DNA of 64,000 nucleotides from an uncultured Pelagibacteraceae bacterium (GCA_902604525.1 CACKYY010000002.1:1-64000); one strand, 5' to 3'. Numbered from the stretch's first letter, positions 50,067 through 60,720 are shown. The notes: generated by a model not told the origin, from the letters alone. Translations and numbers: made by a program.

Positions 50067-50931
50067 TTTCTCTCCTCAGTTCTGAATATAAATAAGGAAT
50101 TATTACTGCAGCTACAGCCATAAACATCATCATCGCACTTGCTGCAGATAATCCTACTTGACTTTTATGAAATGCTGCTTGTGTCATAAATAAAGCTGGC
50201 ATTGTGGTTGAAATACCTGGTCCACCTTGTGTTAAGGCAACTATAAGATCATAACTTTTAATAGATATATGAACTAAAATTACAAAACTTGTAAAGAATA
50301 CAGGCCTCATCATAGGTAGTAATATTTTCCAATAAACAGTAAATAAACCAGCGCCGTCTATTTTTGCAGCTTTTACAATTTCATCCTCGACTGACCTTAA
50401 TCCAGCTAAAAATAAAGCCATTACAAAACCAGCAGATTGCCATACACCTGCTATAACAATGGTGTAAATAGCCATTTCCCTATTGACCAACCAATCAAAA
50501 GTGAAATTTTCAAATCCCCAATCAATAAACATTTTCTGTATTCCAAGAGTTGGATTTAAAATCCATTTCCACGCAGTTCCAGTAACAATAAATGACAGTG
50601 CCATTGGATATAAATAAATTGTTCTTAAGACACCCTCAGCTCTAATTTTTTGATCTAAAAAAATTGCTAAAATTATTCCTATAACAATGCAAAAAATTAA
50701 GAATAAAGCTGTGAAAACTAATAGGTTATCTACCGATATAAGCCATTTTCTTGAAGCCCATAACTTTTCATATTGTCCAAAACCCCACAACTCATATTTT
50801 GGTAAAATTTTTGAATTTGTAAAAGATATATATAAAGTCCAAAGCACAAAACCGTAAACAAACCAACCAATTAGTCCAACTGCTGGAGCCATTACAATTT
50901 TTGGTAAATTTTTTTCTAACCACTTGAACAT
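50056..50931 (-). CDS. Sugar ABC transporter permease (MalF type)
   Basis: EIVKAAKIDGAGLFTVYWKILLPMMRPVFF EAA loop; ATG (MFKWLEKN) at 50931. Confidence 0.91.
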   Translation of the reverse strand: MFKWLEKNLPKIVMAPAVGLIGWFVYGFVLWTLYISFTNSKILPKYELWGFGQYEKLWASRKWLISVDNLLVFTALFLIFCIVIGIILAIFLDQKIRAEGVLRTIYLYPMALSFIVTGTAWKWILNPTLGIQKMFIDWGFENFTFDWLVNREMAIYTIVIAGVWQSAGFVMALFLAGLRSVEDEIVKAAKIDGAGLFTVYWKILLPMMRPVFFTSFVILVHISIKSYDLIVALTQGGPGISTTMPALFMTQAAFHKSQVGLSAASAMMMFMAVAAVIIPYLYSELRRENAR

Positions 50932-50950
50932 TGTAAATATTATTTTGATT

Positions 50951-50983
50951 AAAAAAAAGGCCACTTAGTTAAAAGTGGCCTTT
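50951..50983 (-). terminator. Hairpin plus U-tract between sugar SBP and permease
   Basis: aaaggccactt-agttaa-aagtggccttt perfect 11-bp stem with T-run on - strand. Confidence 0.85.
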
Positions 50984-50997
50984 AGATTTTTTATGTA

Positions 50998-52254
50998 TTA
51001 CATATTAGCTAGAACTGAGTCAGCTAATGCGTTTGCAGCATCTACTGAAGACATATCAGAATTAAAATGTTCTGTAATTATATCTTGTAGAGCAGCTTTC
51101 ATAGTATTACCTTGCGCCATACCATGAGCGAAACTTGGAACTAATCCACCTTTTGCACCTGCAGTTTTGATATCTGCATTAGATGTTTTTGCACACTTAT
51201 CAAATTCATCCATTGATACGTCTAGACGAGCTGGTATTGAACCTTTGTATAGGTTAAAAACTTTTTGAAAGTTCTTACCCATCATTAGTTTAGCTAATAA
51301 CTTTTGACCAGCTTGTTTGTCTGGATCACTAGACTTGTAGAAAATAAAACTATCTACGTTGTATAAGTAACCATTATTTGATGGAGTTGCGGCACAATAA
51401 TAGTCTACACCTGGTGTTTTACCAGCAGCTGTAAATTCTCCTTTAGCCCAATCACCCATAATTTGAAAACCAGCTTTACCTTCAATAACCATACCGGTAG
51501 CAACGTTCCAGTCTCTTCCTGGACTACCTTCATCAGTATAACCTTGTAGTTTTCTCATTTGATCAAAAACCTTAACTGTAGTTTCGCTTCTCAAACAACT
51601 TTCTTTTAGATCAACATAGCAATTTTTATAGTAGTTATTTCCACCTATACCCATAGCAACTGCTTCAAAAACTGTAGCATCTTGCCAAGCTTGTCCACCG
51701 TGAGCAAAAGGAATTATACCAGCTGCTTGTAACTTATCAGCAGCAGCATTTAATTCATCCCATGTAGTTGGAACTGAAATACCATTTGAATCAAATACAG
51801 CTTTATTCGCCCACATCCAGTCAATTCTATGAATGTTTACTGGAGCTGCACAATAAGGTCCGCTGTTATTTTCACATTTATGAATAGCTGCAATCATCGG
51901 ATCTAATAAATTATCCCAACCTTCAGATTGAGCAATTGAGTCAATATTGTATGGAGCAACTACACCTTCTTGATCATACTCTTGAATTGTAGGACCTTTT
52001 ATTTGTGAAGCAGATGGAGGATCACCAGCAACAATTCTTGCTTTTAATGCAACGTTAGCAGCGTCTCCACCACCACCTGTTACAGGCATGTCTAACCATT
52101 CACCACCATTAGCAGCAAAATCGTCTTTTAAAACTTTTAAAGCAGCTGCTTCACCACCTGAAGTCCACCAGTGCAATACCTCAATTTTTGGTCCTGCATA
52201 AGATGAGGTAGATGTGAATGCAAATGCAATCAAAGCGATTAATAATTTTCTCAT
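50998..52254 (-). CDS. Sugar ABC transporter substrate-binding protein
   Basis: Signal peptide; KIEVLHWWTSGGEAAALKVLKDDFAANGGEW typical of family 1 extracellular sugar-binding proteins. Confidence 0.93.
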   Translation of the reverse strand: MRKLLIALIAFAFTSTSSYAGPKIEVLHWWTSGGEAAALKVLKDDFAANGGEWLDMPVTGGGGDAANVALKARIVAGDPPSASQIKGPTIQEYDQEGVVAPYNIDSIAQSEGWDNLLDPMIAAIHKCENNSGPYCAAPVNIHRIDWMWANKAVFDSNGISVPTTWDELNAAADKLQAAGIIPFAHGGQAWQDATVFEAVAMGIGGNNYYKNCYVDLKESCLRSETTVKVFDQMRKLQGYTDEGSPGRDWNVATGMVIEGKAGFQIMGDWAKGEFTAAGKTPGVDYYCAATPSNNGYLYNVDSFIFYKSSDPDKQAGQKLLAKLMMGKNFQKVFNLYKGSIPARLDVSMDEFDKCAKTSNADIKTAGAKGGLVPSFAHGMAQGNTMKAALQDIITEHFNSDMSSVDAANALADSVLANM

Positions 52255-52443
52255 ATCTTATCTTCCCTTTTTTGTTATTTATCGTTTTTTTATAAAATGA
52301 GACTATAGGTAGATTATAGACATAAAGTAAATTAAAAAGATTTATTACAACTTAAAGTTGATATTTAATTTTTTAAATTTTTTAATCTTTTTTTTTATAA
52401 AAAATATATCACTTATTTTATAATTCAATTTAAGATTGAAAAT

Positions 52444-53346
52444 TTAATTTTCTACGATTCTACCAAGACGAGCTGCACCTCTAACACCACTTGCATCTCC
52501 GAATTTAGGTTTGAGGAAAACCCCTTGGTATTCTTTTCCTATAACAAATTTCTTAACCATAGACTCGACTTCACTTAAAAAATCAATTTCATTTGAAACT
52601 CCACCGCCAAATATAAAGGCATCAGGATCCAAAATATTAATAATGCTTGAAAGAGACATGGCTAGATTTACTTTAAAGTCATCTATAAATCTTTCTGCAT
52701 CTAAATCATGTTTACGATTTAACTCGAAAATCTCGTTTGTTTTTAAATTTTTTCCATAAAGTTTATTAAATCGTTTAGCTAATCCTAAACCAGAGATAAA
52801 ACTTTCAATCTCAGCCTCTCTAGCATTATTTGAGTCAAAATTTTCTTTTTTTGCTGCAAAATATGGAATTTGATTATGTCCCCACTCACCCGCTACTCCA
52901 TTTGGACCAGTTATAATTTGTTTATCAATTACAAGTCCACCTCCAGCTCCTGAACCTAAAATAATACCATAAACTATTTTGTAATTTTTTCCTGATCCAT
53001 CTATTGCTTCAGATAACGCAAAACAATTTGCATCATTTTCGCAAAAAATCTCTTTACCAAGTGCTTTACGTAAATCATTTTGAAAGGGTTTTTTTTCTAA
53101 CCAATAACAATTTGGTGCATTTTTTACCAAACCTGTTTGAGGAGAGTGTATTCCAGGATGACATACCCCAACAGGTAATTCCATTTTAAATTCTTTTTCT
53201 AATTTTTGACTAATATCTTTAATAGCATTAATTATTGATAAATAATCTTTGGGACATTCAGTCCTGGATCTGTGTTTCTCTTGACCGTTTTGTTCTAAAA
53301 CTACAGTTTCTATTTTTGTAGCACCAACATCTATACCTATTTGCAT
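52444..53346 (-). CDS. ROK family sugar kinase
   Basis: IGIDVGATKIETVVLEQNG, GVCHPGIHSP, CENDANCFALSEA, GVAGEWGHNQIPY. Confidence 0.92.
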   Translation of the reverse strand: MQIGIDVGATKIETVVLEQNGQEKHRSRTECPKDYLSIINAIKDISQKLEKEFKMELPVGVCHPGIHSPQTGLVKNAPNCYWLEKKPFQNDLRKALGKEIFCENDANCFALSEAIDGSGKNYKIVYGIILGSGAGGGLVIDKQIITGPNGVAGEWGHNQIPYFAAKKENFDSNNAREAEIESFISGLGLAKRFNKLYGKNLKTNEIFELNRKHDLDAERFIDDFKVNLAMSLSSIINILDPDAFIFGGGVSNEIDFLSEVESMVKKFVIGKEYQGVFLKPKFGDASGVRGAARLGRIVEN

Positions 53347-53348
53347 AA

Positions 53349-54098
53349 CTAATATGTAGCTCTACCACCGCTTAAGTCAAAAACAGCAGCTGTTGAAAAT
53401 GAATTTTCTTCACTAGATAACCATGTTACTAAAGATGCTAATTCCTCAACTTTTGCAAACTTATTTCTTGGGATTTTTGAAAGCATATAATTGATATGTT
53501 CTTCAGTCATTTGATTAAAAATCCTTGTTTTTGCTGCTGCAGGAGTAACACAGTTTACTGCTATATTTTTTTGAGCAAGCTCTTTTCCTAGTGATTTAGT
53601 AAGCCCAATTACTCCAGCTTTTGAAGTACTGTATGCACTGGCATTAGGATTACCTTCTTTACCAGCTATAGATGCTATGTTTACAATTCTACCATAATTA
53701 TTTTTTTCCATGAAAGGAACGACTGCTTTACAGCAATAAAAAACTGCGTTGAGGTTTAAATTTATTACCTTATTCCACTCTTCTAAAGGATATTCTGCAA
53801 CTGTGGTATTCATACCTGCCACACCTGCGTTATTTATAAAAATATCTATTTTTCCGTGCAAATTTTCAATTTTGGTTAATTTTTCATTAATCTTTTTAAA
53901 ATCACTTACGTCTACTATTTGATATGATAAATTTTTGGAGTTTACTTTTTCTAAGGCTTTCTTAGCTTCATTTTCATCAATATCCCAAATAACAACTTTT
54001 GCTCCTGAATCTATAAACCTTTCTGTAATTGCCAAACCAAATCCTTGCGCCCCACCAGTTACTACGGCTACTCTGTTGTTTATATCAAACTTAATCAT
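53349..54098 (-). CDS. SDR family oxidoreductase
   Basis: TGGAQGFGLAITERFIDSGAKV, NNAGVAG, YSTSKAGVIGLTKSLGKELA. Confidence 0.91.
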   Translation of the reverse strand: MIKFDINNRVAVVTGGAQGFGLAITERFIDSGAKVVIWDIDENEAKKALEKVNSKNLSYQIVDVSDFKKINEKLTKIENLHGKIDIFINNAGVAGMNTTVAEYPLEEWNKVINLNLNAVFYCCKAVVPFMEKNNYGRIVNIASIAGKEGNPNASAYSTSKAGVIGLTKSLGKELAQKNIAVNCVTPAAAKTRIFNQMTEEHINYMLSKIPRNKFAKVEELASLVTWLSSEENSFSTAAVFDLSGGRATY

Positions 54099-55572
54099 AT
54101 GAATTTTTTATTTTTTTTGATCTTATTAAAGGAAAAGCAAGTGCAATTAAAGATAAAATAAAGAATGTTAAGGCAATGGGTCTAGTTAGAAACATTAGCC
54201 AGTTCCCATCAAATATTACAATTGATTGTCTCAAAGTTCCCTCAACAAGTTCACCTAAAATTAATCCAATAATAACTGGAACAACAGAAAAACCATATCT
54301 TCTCATAAAAAAACCAAGCACACCAAAAAACAACATTATCCAAACATCAATTATGGATTGGCTTAATGAGTACGTTCCACATACTGACACTGCAAAAATC
54401 ATTGGCCATAAAATTTTATTAGGTACAAGAGTGATTCTTGCAAAAATTTTTGCACCAAAAAAACCGAAAATAAAAAATAAAACATTGGCCACAAGCATTG
54501 CTCCAAAAATTCCATAAAGGAATTCTGGTTGCTCTTTGAATAAATCTGGTCCAGGTCTTACTCCATGAATAATTAACCCTGTTAATATAACTGCAGTAGT
54601 TGCACTTCCAGGAATACCAAGTGCTAATGTAGGAACCATAGCGCCACCTGTAGCAGCATTATTTGCTGCCTCGGCACCTGCAATTCCCTCTACTGAACCT
54701 TTTCCAAATTCTTCAGGATTTTTTGAAAATCTTTTTGCCTCTGAATAACCAATCAAAGATGCAACAGTCCCTCCTTCTGCTGGTAATACTCCTATAAATG
54801 ATCCAATTCCACTAGATCTAAGAATTGTTTTCCAGGTTTTTTTATAGTCATCTTTAGTTGGAAGCTTTACCGCTTTTAGGGCTACTCTCTTAAATACTTG
54901 ATCAAGTAATGTAGATTGAGTTAACATTTCGCTGATAGCAAATAATCCAACAACAACTGGTATAAATCCTATGCCCACTGAAAGTTCATTAATACCATAA
55001 GTAAATCTATCTATTGATGTCATGAAATCTTTGCCAACTGTTGAAATTAAAATTCCAAAAGCTCCAGCTATTAAATTTTTTATTGGACTACCATCTCCGA
55101 TTGAGGCCAACATTGTTAAACCAAAAATTGCTAAAGCAAAATATTCAGGTTGACCAAATTCGTATGCAAGATTTGCAAGTATTGGTGCAAAAAATACTAA
55201 TACAATTACACTAAATATCCCACCAACTGTACTTGAAACCGTTGCCATACCTAAAGCTCTACCCGCCTCACCTTTTTGAGCCAAAGGATATCCGTCCAAA
55301 CATGTTGCTGCTGCTGCTGGAGTGCCTGGTGTATTAATAAGTACAGCAGTGATTGCTCCTCCATATGTTCCTGCACAATATATAGATGTTAACAAAATAA
55401 TTGCAGACAATGGATCTAACGTCATCGTAAAAGGCAATATTAATGCACCACCAGTCGTAGGACCTAAACCAGGTAGAACTCCTAAAACTAATCCAAATAA
55501 AGTTCCAAATAACAAAACTAATAATAGCTTTGAACTAAACAAAGGAGCCATCATTAAAATTAAATTATCCAT
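54091..55572 (-). CDS. tctA: Tripartite tricarboxylate transporter permease TctA
   Basis: GLVLGVLPGLGPTTGGALILPFTMTLDPLSAIILLTSIYCAGTYGGAITAVLINTPGTPAAAATCLDGYPLAQKGEAGRALG. Confidence 0.95.
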   Translation of the reverse strand: MDNLILMMAPLFSSKLLLVLLFGTLFGLVLGVLPGLGPTTGGALILPFTMTLDPLSAIILLTSIYCAGTYGGAITAVLINTPGTPAAAATCLDGYPLAQKGEAGRALGMATVSSTVGGIFSVIVLVFFAPILANLAYEFGQPEYFALAIFGLTMLASIGDGSPIKNLIAGAFGILISTVGKDFMTSIDRFTYGINELSVGIGFIPVVVGLFAISEMLTQSTLLDQVFKRVALKAVKLPTKDDYKKTWKTILRSSGIGSFIGVLPAEGGTVASLIGYSEAKRFSKNPEEFGKGSVEGIAGAEAANNAATGGAMVPTLALGIPGSATTAVILTGLIIHGVRPGPDLFKEQPEFLYGIFGAMLVANVLFFIFGFFGAKIFARITLVPNKILWPMIFAVSVCGTYSLSQSIIDVWIMLFFGVLGFFMRRYGFSVVPVIIGLILGELVEGTLRQSIVIFDGNWLMFLTRPIALTFFILSLIALAFPLIRSKKIKNSYD

Positions 55573-55573
55573 C

Positions 55574-56080
55574 TCAATAATAGTAAAGATTAGTGATTAT
55601 TCCAGGAGGAAATCTTAGTCCTAAAATCATTTCAAAAAAAATAAAGACAACTAATGGAAAAATTATACTTACTAGTAATAAATAAAAAATTCTTCTTTCG
55701 CCCCAATAATAAGAGACAAAAATTGACAATACTGAGATTGCTAGAAAAAAATCTAAATTTTTTGAGATAATTATAAAAATAATGAAACTCAAAATTGTAA
55801 GGAAAAAAGACTTTGGTAAACTTTTTTCCTTTTTCCAAGGTTTTTTAAAAGACAAATAATAAATAATTGAAGTTAACGCTATAATTAAGACTAGTAATCC
55901 CTTCGGGAATGTTGCTGGTTGAATACCTCTGTTTAAAATTGGTGGAACAGTATCAAATGAAAAAGTTGATATTAGTAAAATTGCTGAAACTAAAATAATT
56001 ACAAAAAAAACCTTAAATTCTGTCCTAAAAAAAAAGGGCAAACTTTTGTTTGCCCTTTTTTTATCATGTACATTATTCAT
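55574..56080 (-). CDS. tctB: Tripartite tricarboxylate transporter TctB
   Basis: 4-TM small protein between tctC and tctA; start site uncertain because a terminator-like hairpin lies at codons ~7-17. Confidence 0.8.
   Translation of the reverse strand: MNNVHDKKRANKSLPFFFRTEFKVFFVIILVSAILLISTFSFDTVPPILNRGIQPATFPKGLLVLIIALTSIIYYLSFKKPWKKEKSLPKSFFLTILSFIIFIIISKNLDFFLAISVLSIFVSYYWGERRIFYLLLVSIIFPLVVFIFFEMILGLRFPPGIITNLYYY
56027..56060 (-). terminator. Hairpin plus U-tract after tctC, inside the 5' end of the tctB ORF
   Basis: aaaaagggcaaac-tttt-gtttgcccttttt perfect stem, T9 on the - strand. Confidence 0.85.
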
Positions 56081-56104
56081 ATTGAGAAATGTACTTAATT
56101 AAAA

Positions 56105-57079
56105 TTACTTAATGTAACCTAAAGCTTTAAGTTGAGCAGTCATTTCTGCAAGCATAGTTTCCATTTGCTTACCCCACTCATCAGCTCCAACAACACTAGT
56201 TGAATCAAGACCAATGTCAGTTAAAAAACTTTGGAAATATTTATGCTCCATAGCTTTTATCATTGCATCCTCTAATTGCTTTTTTCTATCTCCAGGAACA
56301 CCTTTTTTTGTTACAAAGCCTCTTACTGTAGATAAAACAACTGGAATTCCTAATTCAGTTGCAGTAGGAACATTACTTAATTTTTCCATTCTATTACTTG
56401 CTAAGACAACTGACACACATAATGTACCATCTTCTATTTCAGTAACAGCCTCACCTAAATTTAAAACACCTACATCAATATCTCCTTTGATAAGATTAGT
56501 TTTAATAGGTCCTACACCTTTATAAGCTACAATTGTTGGATCTGTTAATTTTCCTTTTTTAGTAAAAGCAATAGCACTTACATCATCAATACCACCTACG
56601 TGTGTTGTTCCATATTTCAATGATTTTGATTTTTGAGCACTAATAAACTTTTTTGCATCTTTGATGTCATTTTTACAATTAACAACAAATAATTGAGGAT
56701 CATCAGTTCCTCTCGCTAGCGGTTGCATATCACTTAATTTAACTTTGGTTTTTCCCAAAGCCATAGATACAGCATGTCCAGTAGTCCAAGTTAAAGTATG
56801 ATTTCCATCTGCTGGTAAAGTCATCATATAATCCATAGACGCAGCTCCACCACCACCTTTTTTGTTAACTAATTGCATATCTTGTTTTAGATACCTTCTA
56901 GTTCTCAATAACATCATTCTAGTAGTTACGTCTGTACCACCACCAAAACCAGCATGTGTAACTGCTTGAATTGGGTGACCATCTGCTTTTGCAGATGTAA
57001 TCATCAATGGAAGTGCTACAATAAAGAATTCAGTCACTAAAAACGCAGCAGCCAAAAACAACTTAAAGCTTTTTTTCAT
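56105..57079 (-). CDS. tctC: Tripartite tricarboxylate transporter substrate-binding protein TctC
   Basis: Signal peptide; THAGFGGGTDVTTRMMLLRTRRYLKQDMQLVNKKGGGGAASMDYMMTLPADG. Confidence 0.92.
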   Translation of the reverse strand: MKKSFKLFLAAAFLVTEFFIVALPLMITSAKADGHPIQAVTHAGFGGGTDVTTRMMLLRTRRYLKQDMQLVNKKGGGGAASMDYMMTLPADGNHTLTWTTGHAVSMALGKTKVKLSDMQPLARGTDDPQLFVVNCKNDIKDAKKFISAQKSKSLKYGTTHVGGIDDVSAIAFTKKGKLTDPTIVAYKGVGPIKTNLIKGDIDVGVLNLGEAVTEIEDGTLCVSVVLASNRMEKLSNVPTATELGIPVVLSTVRGFVTKKGVPGDRKKQLEDAMIKAMEHKYFQSFLTDIGLDSTSVVGADEWGKQMETMLAEMTAQLKALGYIK

Positions 57080-57148
57080 TATTTCCCTCTTTAGTTAATT
57101 TATATTTAAATATATAACCATACTCCAACATAAGAGGTAAAGAAAAAA

Positions 57149-58144
57149 ATGTCTGAAAATAAAAACAATATAGCTGTTTTATTAGGTGACCCGTCAGGAA
57201 TAGGTCCTGAGTTAATTGTAAAATTACTTGACAACAAAATTTGTAATAAAGCTAATTTAGTTGTTATTGGAGAAAAAAAAATTTTAGAGGACGGTGAGAA
57301 AATTGTTGGAAAAAAAACAAACTTAAAAGTTGTTGAAAATTTTAAAGACATAAATTTTAATGGTGAAAATAAATTTTTTCTTGATATTTCAAAAGGTGCA
57401 AACAGAGATTATAAATTAAGTGAAGTGTCTGCTGAGTCTGGAAAAACAGTATTAGATGCTTTGGAATTAGCTTTAGATCTTGCAAAAGAAAAGAAAATTG
57501 ATGCTATCAATTTTGGTCCAATGAATAAAACTAGTTTGATAATGGGAGGTTGTGAATACAATGACGAACATGATTTTATGCAAGCAAAACTTGAGATGAA
57601 AGAATTTTGTTGCGAATTTAATGTTGTTGATAATTTTTGGACTGCTAGAGTCACTTCGCACATTCCACTAAAGGATGTGGCTAAAAATATTACAAAGGAA
57701 AATATATTAAAACCAATTAAACTTTTAGATAAAACTTTAAAAATGAGTGGTATTGAAAAACCAAGAGTAGCTGTTCAAGCACTTAATCCTCATGCTGAAT
57801 TTGGAAATGAGGAAAAAGATGAAATAATACCTGCTATAGAGGAAGCAAAAAAACTTGGAATTGATGCTGATGGACCACTGCCATGTGATACTTCATTTAT
57901 AACAGCTTTCAAAAATAAGAATCATGATTGTATAGTTGGCATGTATCATGATGCATTACAGTGCGGTTTAAAAGCTTTTGGATTTGACAGGGGAGTTACA
58001 GTTTCTGGTGGATTAAGTGTTCCTGTTACTACACCTGCCCATGGGACTGCTTTTGATATAGCTGGAGAGAATAAAGCAAATCTAGAGCCAACATTAAATT
58101 CTTTTAAATTAGCATTAACAATGGCTGAAAATAAAAATAAATAA
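57149..58144 (+). CDS. PdxA family 4-phospho-hydroxyacid dehydrogenase (PdxA2-like, probably catabolic)
   Basis: [84 protein letters not shown]. Confidence 0.88.
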   Translation: MSENKNNIAVLLGDPSGIGPELIVKLLDNKICNKANLVVIGEKKILEDGEKIVGKKTNLKVVENFKDINFNGENKFFLDISKGANRDYKLSEVSAESGKTVLDALELALDLAKEKKIDAINFGPMNKTSLIMGGCEYNDEHDFMQAKLEMKEFCCEFNVVDNFWTARVTSHIPLKDVAKNITKENILKPIKLLDKTLKMSGIEKPRVAVQALNPHAEFGNEEKDEIIPAIEEAKKLGIDADGPLPCDTSFITAFKNKNHDCIVGMYHDALQCGLKAFGFDRGVTVSGGLSVPVTTPAHGTAFDIAGENKANLEPTLNSFKLALTMAENKNK

Positions 58145-59319
58145 TGTCTAAAATAAAAGAAATTAGAACAAAAGTATATCAATGGAATGGTAAAACTGTT
58201 CCACCTCAAAATAATTTTTGTACGAATGCTTCAGATCTTCTATTTGAAAAATCAGATGCAATGGGATCATTTAGATTTCATGAATGGCTGATATGTGAAA
58301 TAGAAACTGATGATGGTGTTATTGGAATTGGAAATGCAGCACTAGCTCCACAAATTGCAAAAAAAACTATTGATACTTATTTAAAACCATTAGTAATTGG
58401 TGAAGACCCTTTTGATTACGCTTACATCTGGGAAAAAATGTATAGAAGAACACATGCTTGGGGCCGAAGAGGAATTGGTATGGTCGCAATCTCAGCAATT
58501 GATATAGCGATCTGGGATATAATGGGGAAGGTAACTAAAAAACCAGTATTTAGACTTCTTGGAGGCAGAACAAAAGAAAAAATCCCTGTCTATGCATCAA
58601 AGCTTTATAGCCAACCCATTAAAGCTCTTCAAAAAGAAGCTGAGAGTTACGTAAAGCAGGGTTTTAAAATGTTTAAAATGAGATTTGGTTGGGGTCCAAA
58701 AGATGGTCCTGATGGTATGAAAAAAAATATTGCGCTTGCTGAAGGCGTCAGAGAAGTAATTGGTGAAGATACAGATTTGATGATGGAATGCTATATGGGT
58801 TGGAACTTAGATTATGCGAAAAGAATGATACCTAAATTAATGAAATTTAATCCAAGATGGCTTGAAGAACCAGTGATTGCAGATGATATTCATGGTTATA
58901 AAGAATTAAATAAAATGAATATGATACCAATTTCAGGAGGTGAACATGAGTTTAATATATTTGGTTTCAAACAGTTACTTGACCTCAAAGCTGTGAGTTA
59001 TATTCAATATGATAACAATAGAGTGGGAGGTTTTACTGCGGCTCAGAAAATTAATGCTATTGCAGAAGCTCATCAAGTTCCAGTTATTCCTCATGCAGGA
59101 CAAATGCATAACTACCACTTAACAATGTCAAATTTTAATTGTCCAATATCAGAATTTTTTCCTGTTCATGACGTTGAGATTGGAAATGAACTTTTTTACT
59201 ATATCTTTGAAGGAGATCCGGCTCCTAAGGATGGTTTTATAGATCTAGATGATAATAAACCAGGACTAGGTCTAACAATAACTGACAAATATAAATCTGA
59301 CTTTAAAATTATAGAATAA
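58144..59319 (+). CDS. Mandelate racemase/muconate lactonizing (enolase) superfamily, L-rhamnonate dehydratase-like
   Basis: [87 protein letters not shown]. Confidence 0.87.
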   Translation: MSKIKEIRTKVYQWNGKTVPPQNNFCTNASDLLFEKSDAMGSFRFHEWLICEIETDDGVIGIGNAALAPQIAKKTIDTYLKPLVIGEDPFDYAYIWEKMYRRTHAWGRRGIGMVAISAIDIAIWDIMGKVTKKPVFRLLGGRTKEKIPVYASKLYSQPIKALQKEAESYVKQGFKMFKMRFGWGPKDGPDGMKKNIALAEGVREVIGEDTDLMMECYMGWNLDYAKRMIPKLMKFNPRWLEEPVIADDIHGYKELNKMNMIPISGGEHEFNIFGFKQLLDLKAVSYIQYDNNRVGGFTAAQKINAIAEAHQVPVIPHAGQMHNYHLTMSNFNCPISEFFPVHDVEIGNELFYYIFEGDPAPKDGFIDLDDNKPGLGLTITDKYKSDFKIIE

Positions 59320-60231
59320 TTAATAGTTATTTACTTCTTTAAATGTTGGCATTGAACTTGCTGCCCCTGCTCTAGTTGTAGATATACCTGCAACTTTATT
59401 TGCAAAAATCAATGCATCTTTAAATTTTAAATCATCTGCTAAGCCTACTGCAAAAGCTCCATTAAATGCATCACCAGCACCGGTAGTATCTACAACCTGA
59501 TCTTTTAATTTTAAAGCATCAATAAAGTATTCCTCATTTTTATTAGCAAAATAGACACCTCTTTCTCCCAAAGTAATAATAATATTTTTTACCCCTTTTT
59601 TTAAAAATTCTTTTCCAGCAATCTTAATATCTTCCTCAGTAGTAATTTTATTTTTTAAATAAAATTCAGCCTCAGTTTCATTTGGTGTAAAAAAATCTAA
59701 TAGAGTAAAATTTTCCTCATTGATTTTTCTAGCTGGTGCAGGATTTAAAATAGTTAAACAATTATTTTCCTTAGCTTTTTTTAAAGAATAAATTGTAACT
59801 TCATCTGGAGTTTCCATTTGAGTAAGAAAAATTTTAGATTTTTTAAGAATTTCTAAATTATCATCGATATCTTTGCTATTTAACTGAGCAGCTGCACCTG
59901 GAACAATATTAATTGCATTACTGCCATCATTATCAATCATTATGCCAGCAACCCCAGTAGATAGGTTTTTATCTTTTGTTATGGCCTTAGTAATTACACC
60001 TGCATCTTTATATATTTTAAAAGCCATATCTGCGTGGCTATCTTTGCCCATTTTAGTTATAAAATTTACTTTTCCATTAAGTCTTGCTGCAGCAATTGCT
60101 TGATTTGAACCTTTGCCGCCTGGGCCAACTAAATGATCTTTTCCTAGAACTGTCTCTCCTTTAATTGGTATCTTTTCTGAATAAAAACAAAGGTCCGCTA
60201 CAAAAACTCCAAATATACAAATAAACTGCAT
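59320..60231 (-). CDS. rbsK: Ribokinase (PfkB family)
   Basis: GPGGKGSNQAIAAARLNGKVNFITKMGKDSHAD, VVDTTGAGDAFNGAFAVGLA. Confidence 0.92.
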   Translation of the reverse strand: MQFICIFGVFVADLCFYSEKIPIKGETVLGKDHLVGPGGKGSNQAIAAARLNGKVNFITKMGKDSHADMAFKIYKDAGVITKAITKDKNLSTGVAGIMIDNDGSNAINIVPGAAAQLNSKDIDDNLEILKKSKIFLTQMETPDEVTIYSLKKAKENNCLTILNPAPARKINEENFTLLDFFTPNETEAEFYLKNKITTEEDIKIAGKEFLKKGVKNIIITLGERGVYFANKNEEYFIDALKLKDQVVDTTGAGDAFNGAFAVGLADDLKFKDALIFANKVAGISTTRAGAASSMPTFKEVNNY

Positions 60232-60234
60232 TAT

Positions 60235-60705
60235 TTAATTTTTTAACGACCAAACCTTACCGTCTGGTAAAATTACCCCTTTAGTTAATATAAAACATCC
60301 ATAAGGTCTTGCATCAGTAGTTGAAACTATACAGTAAGCTTTTTTGGCTTTTTTATAAAAATCTTGTCTAGAAATAGAACCAACATTCCAATTTTCACCT
60401 GAAACTTTTTTAACTACTTCAATAAATTCTTTATGAGTTTCTGTTAATTCATCTGGTTTATCATCTACTTCCATTCTTAAGGCCGGAGATCCACCTTGTG
60501 AAACAACAAAGCTATCTAGTGGGAAAACTGAAAGAATTGCTGAAGCTGCTTCTTTAATACCAACTCCATCTAATCTTATTACTTTATCATTAGATGTGTT
60601 TGCTGGAAAATTTGCATCAGCTAAAATTAATATTTCTCCATGTCCCATTGATCTTAAATGGAATAGTAATTCAGGACTTAAGACTGGATTAATATTAATT
60701 AACAT
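60235..60705 (-). CDS. RbsD/FucU family sugar mutarotase
   Basis: NPVLSPELLFHLRSMGHGEILILADANFPA, RPYGCFILTKGVI. Confidence 0.9.
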   Translation of the reverse strand: MLININPVLSPELLFHLRSMGHGEILILADANFPANTSNDKVIRLDGVGIKEAASAILSVFPLDSFVVSQGGSPALRMEVDDKPDELTETHKEFIEVVKKVSGENWNVGSISRQDFYKKAKKAYCIVSTTDARPYGCFILTKGVILPDGKVWSLKN

Positions 60706-60720
60706 TAAATTATTATATTA

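Noticed and set aside
55322-55618. 98-aa + ORF opposite tctA/tctB
   Set aside because: Antisense frame; tctA is clearly coding.
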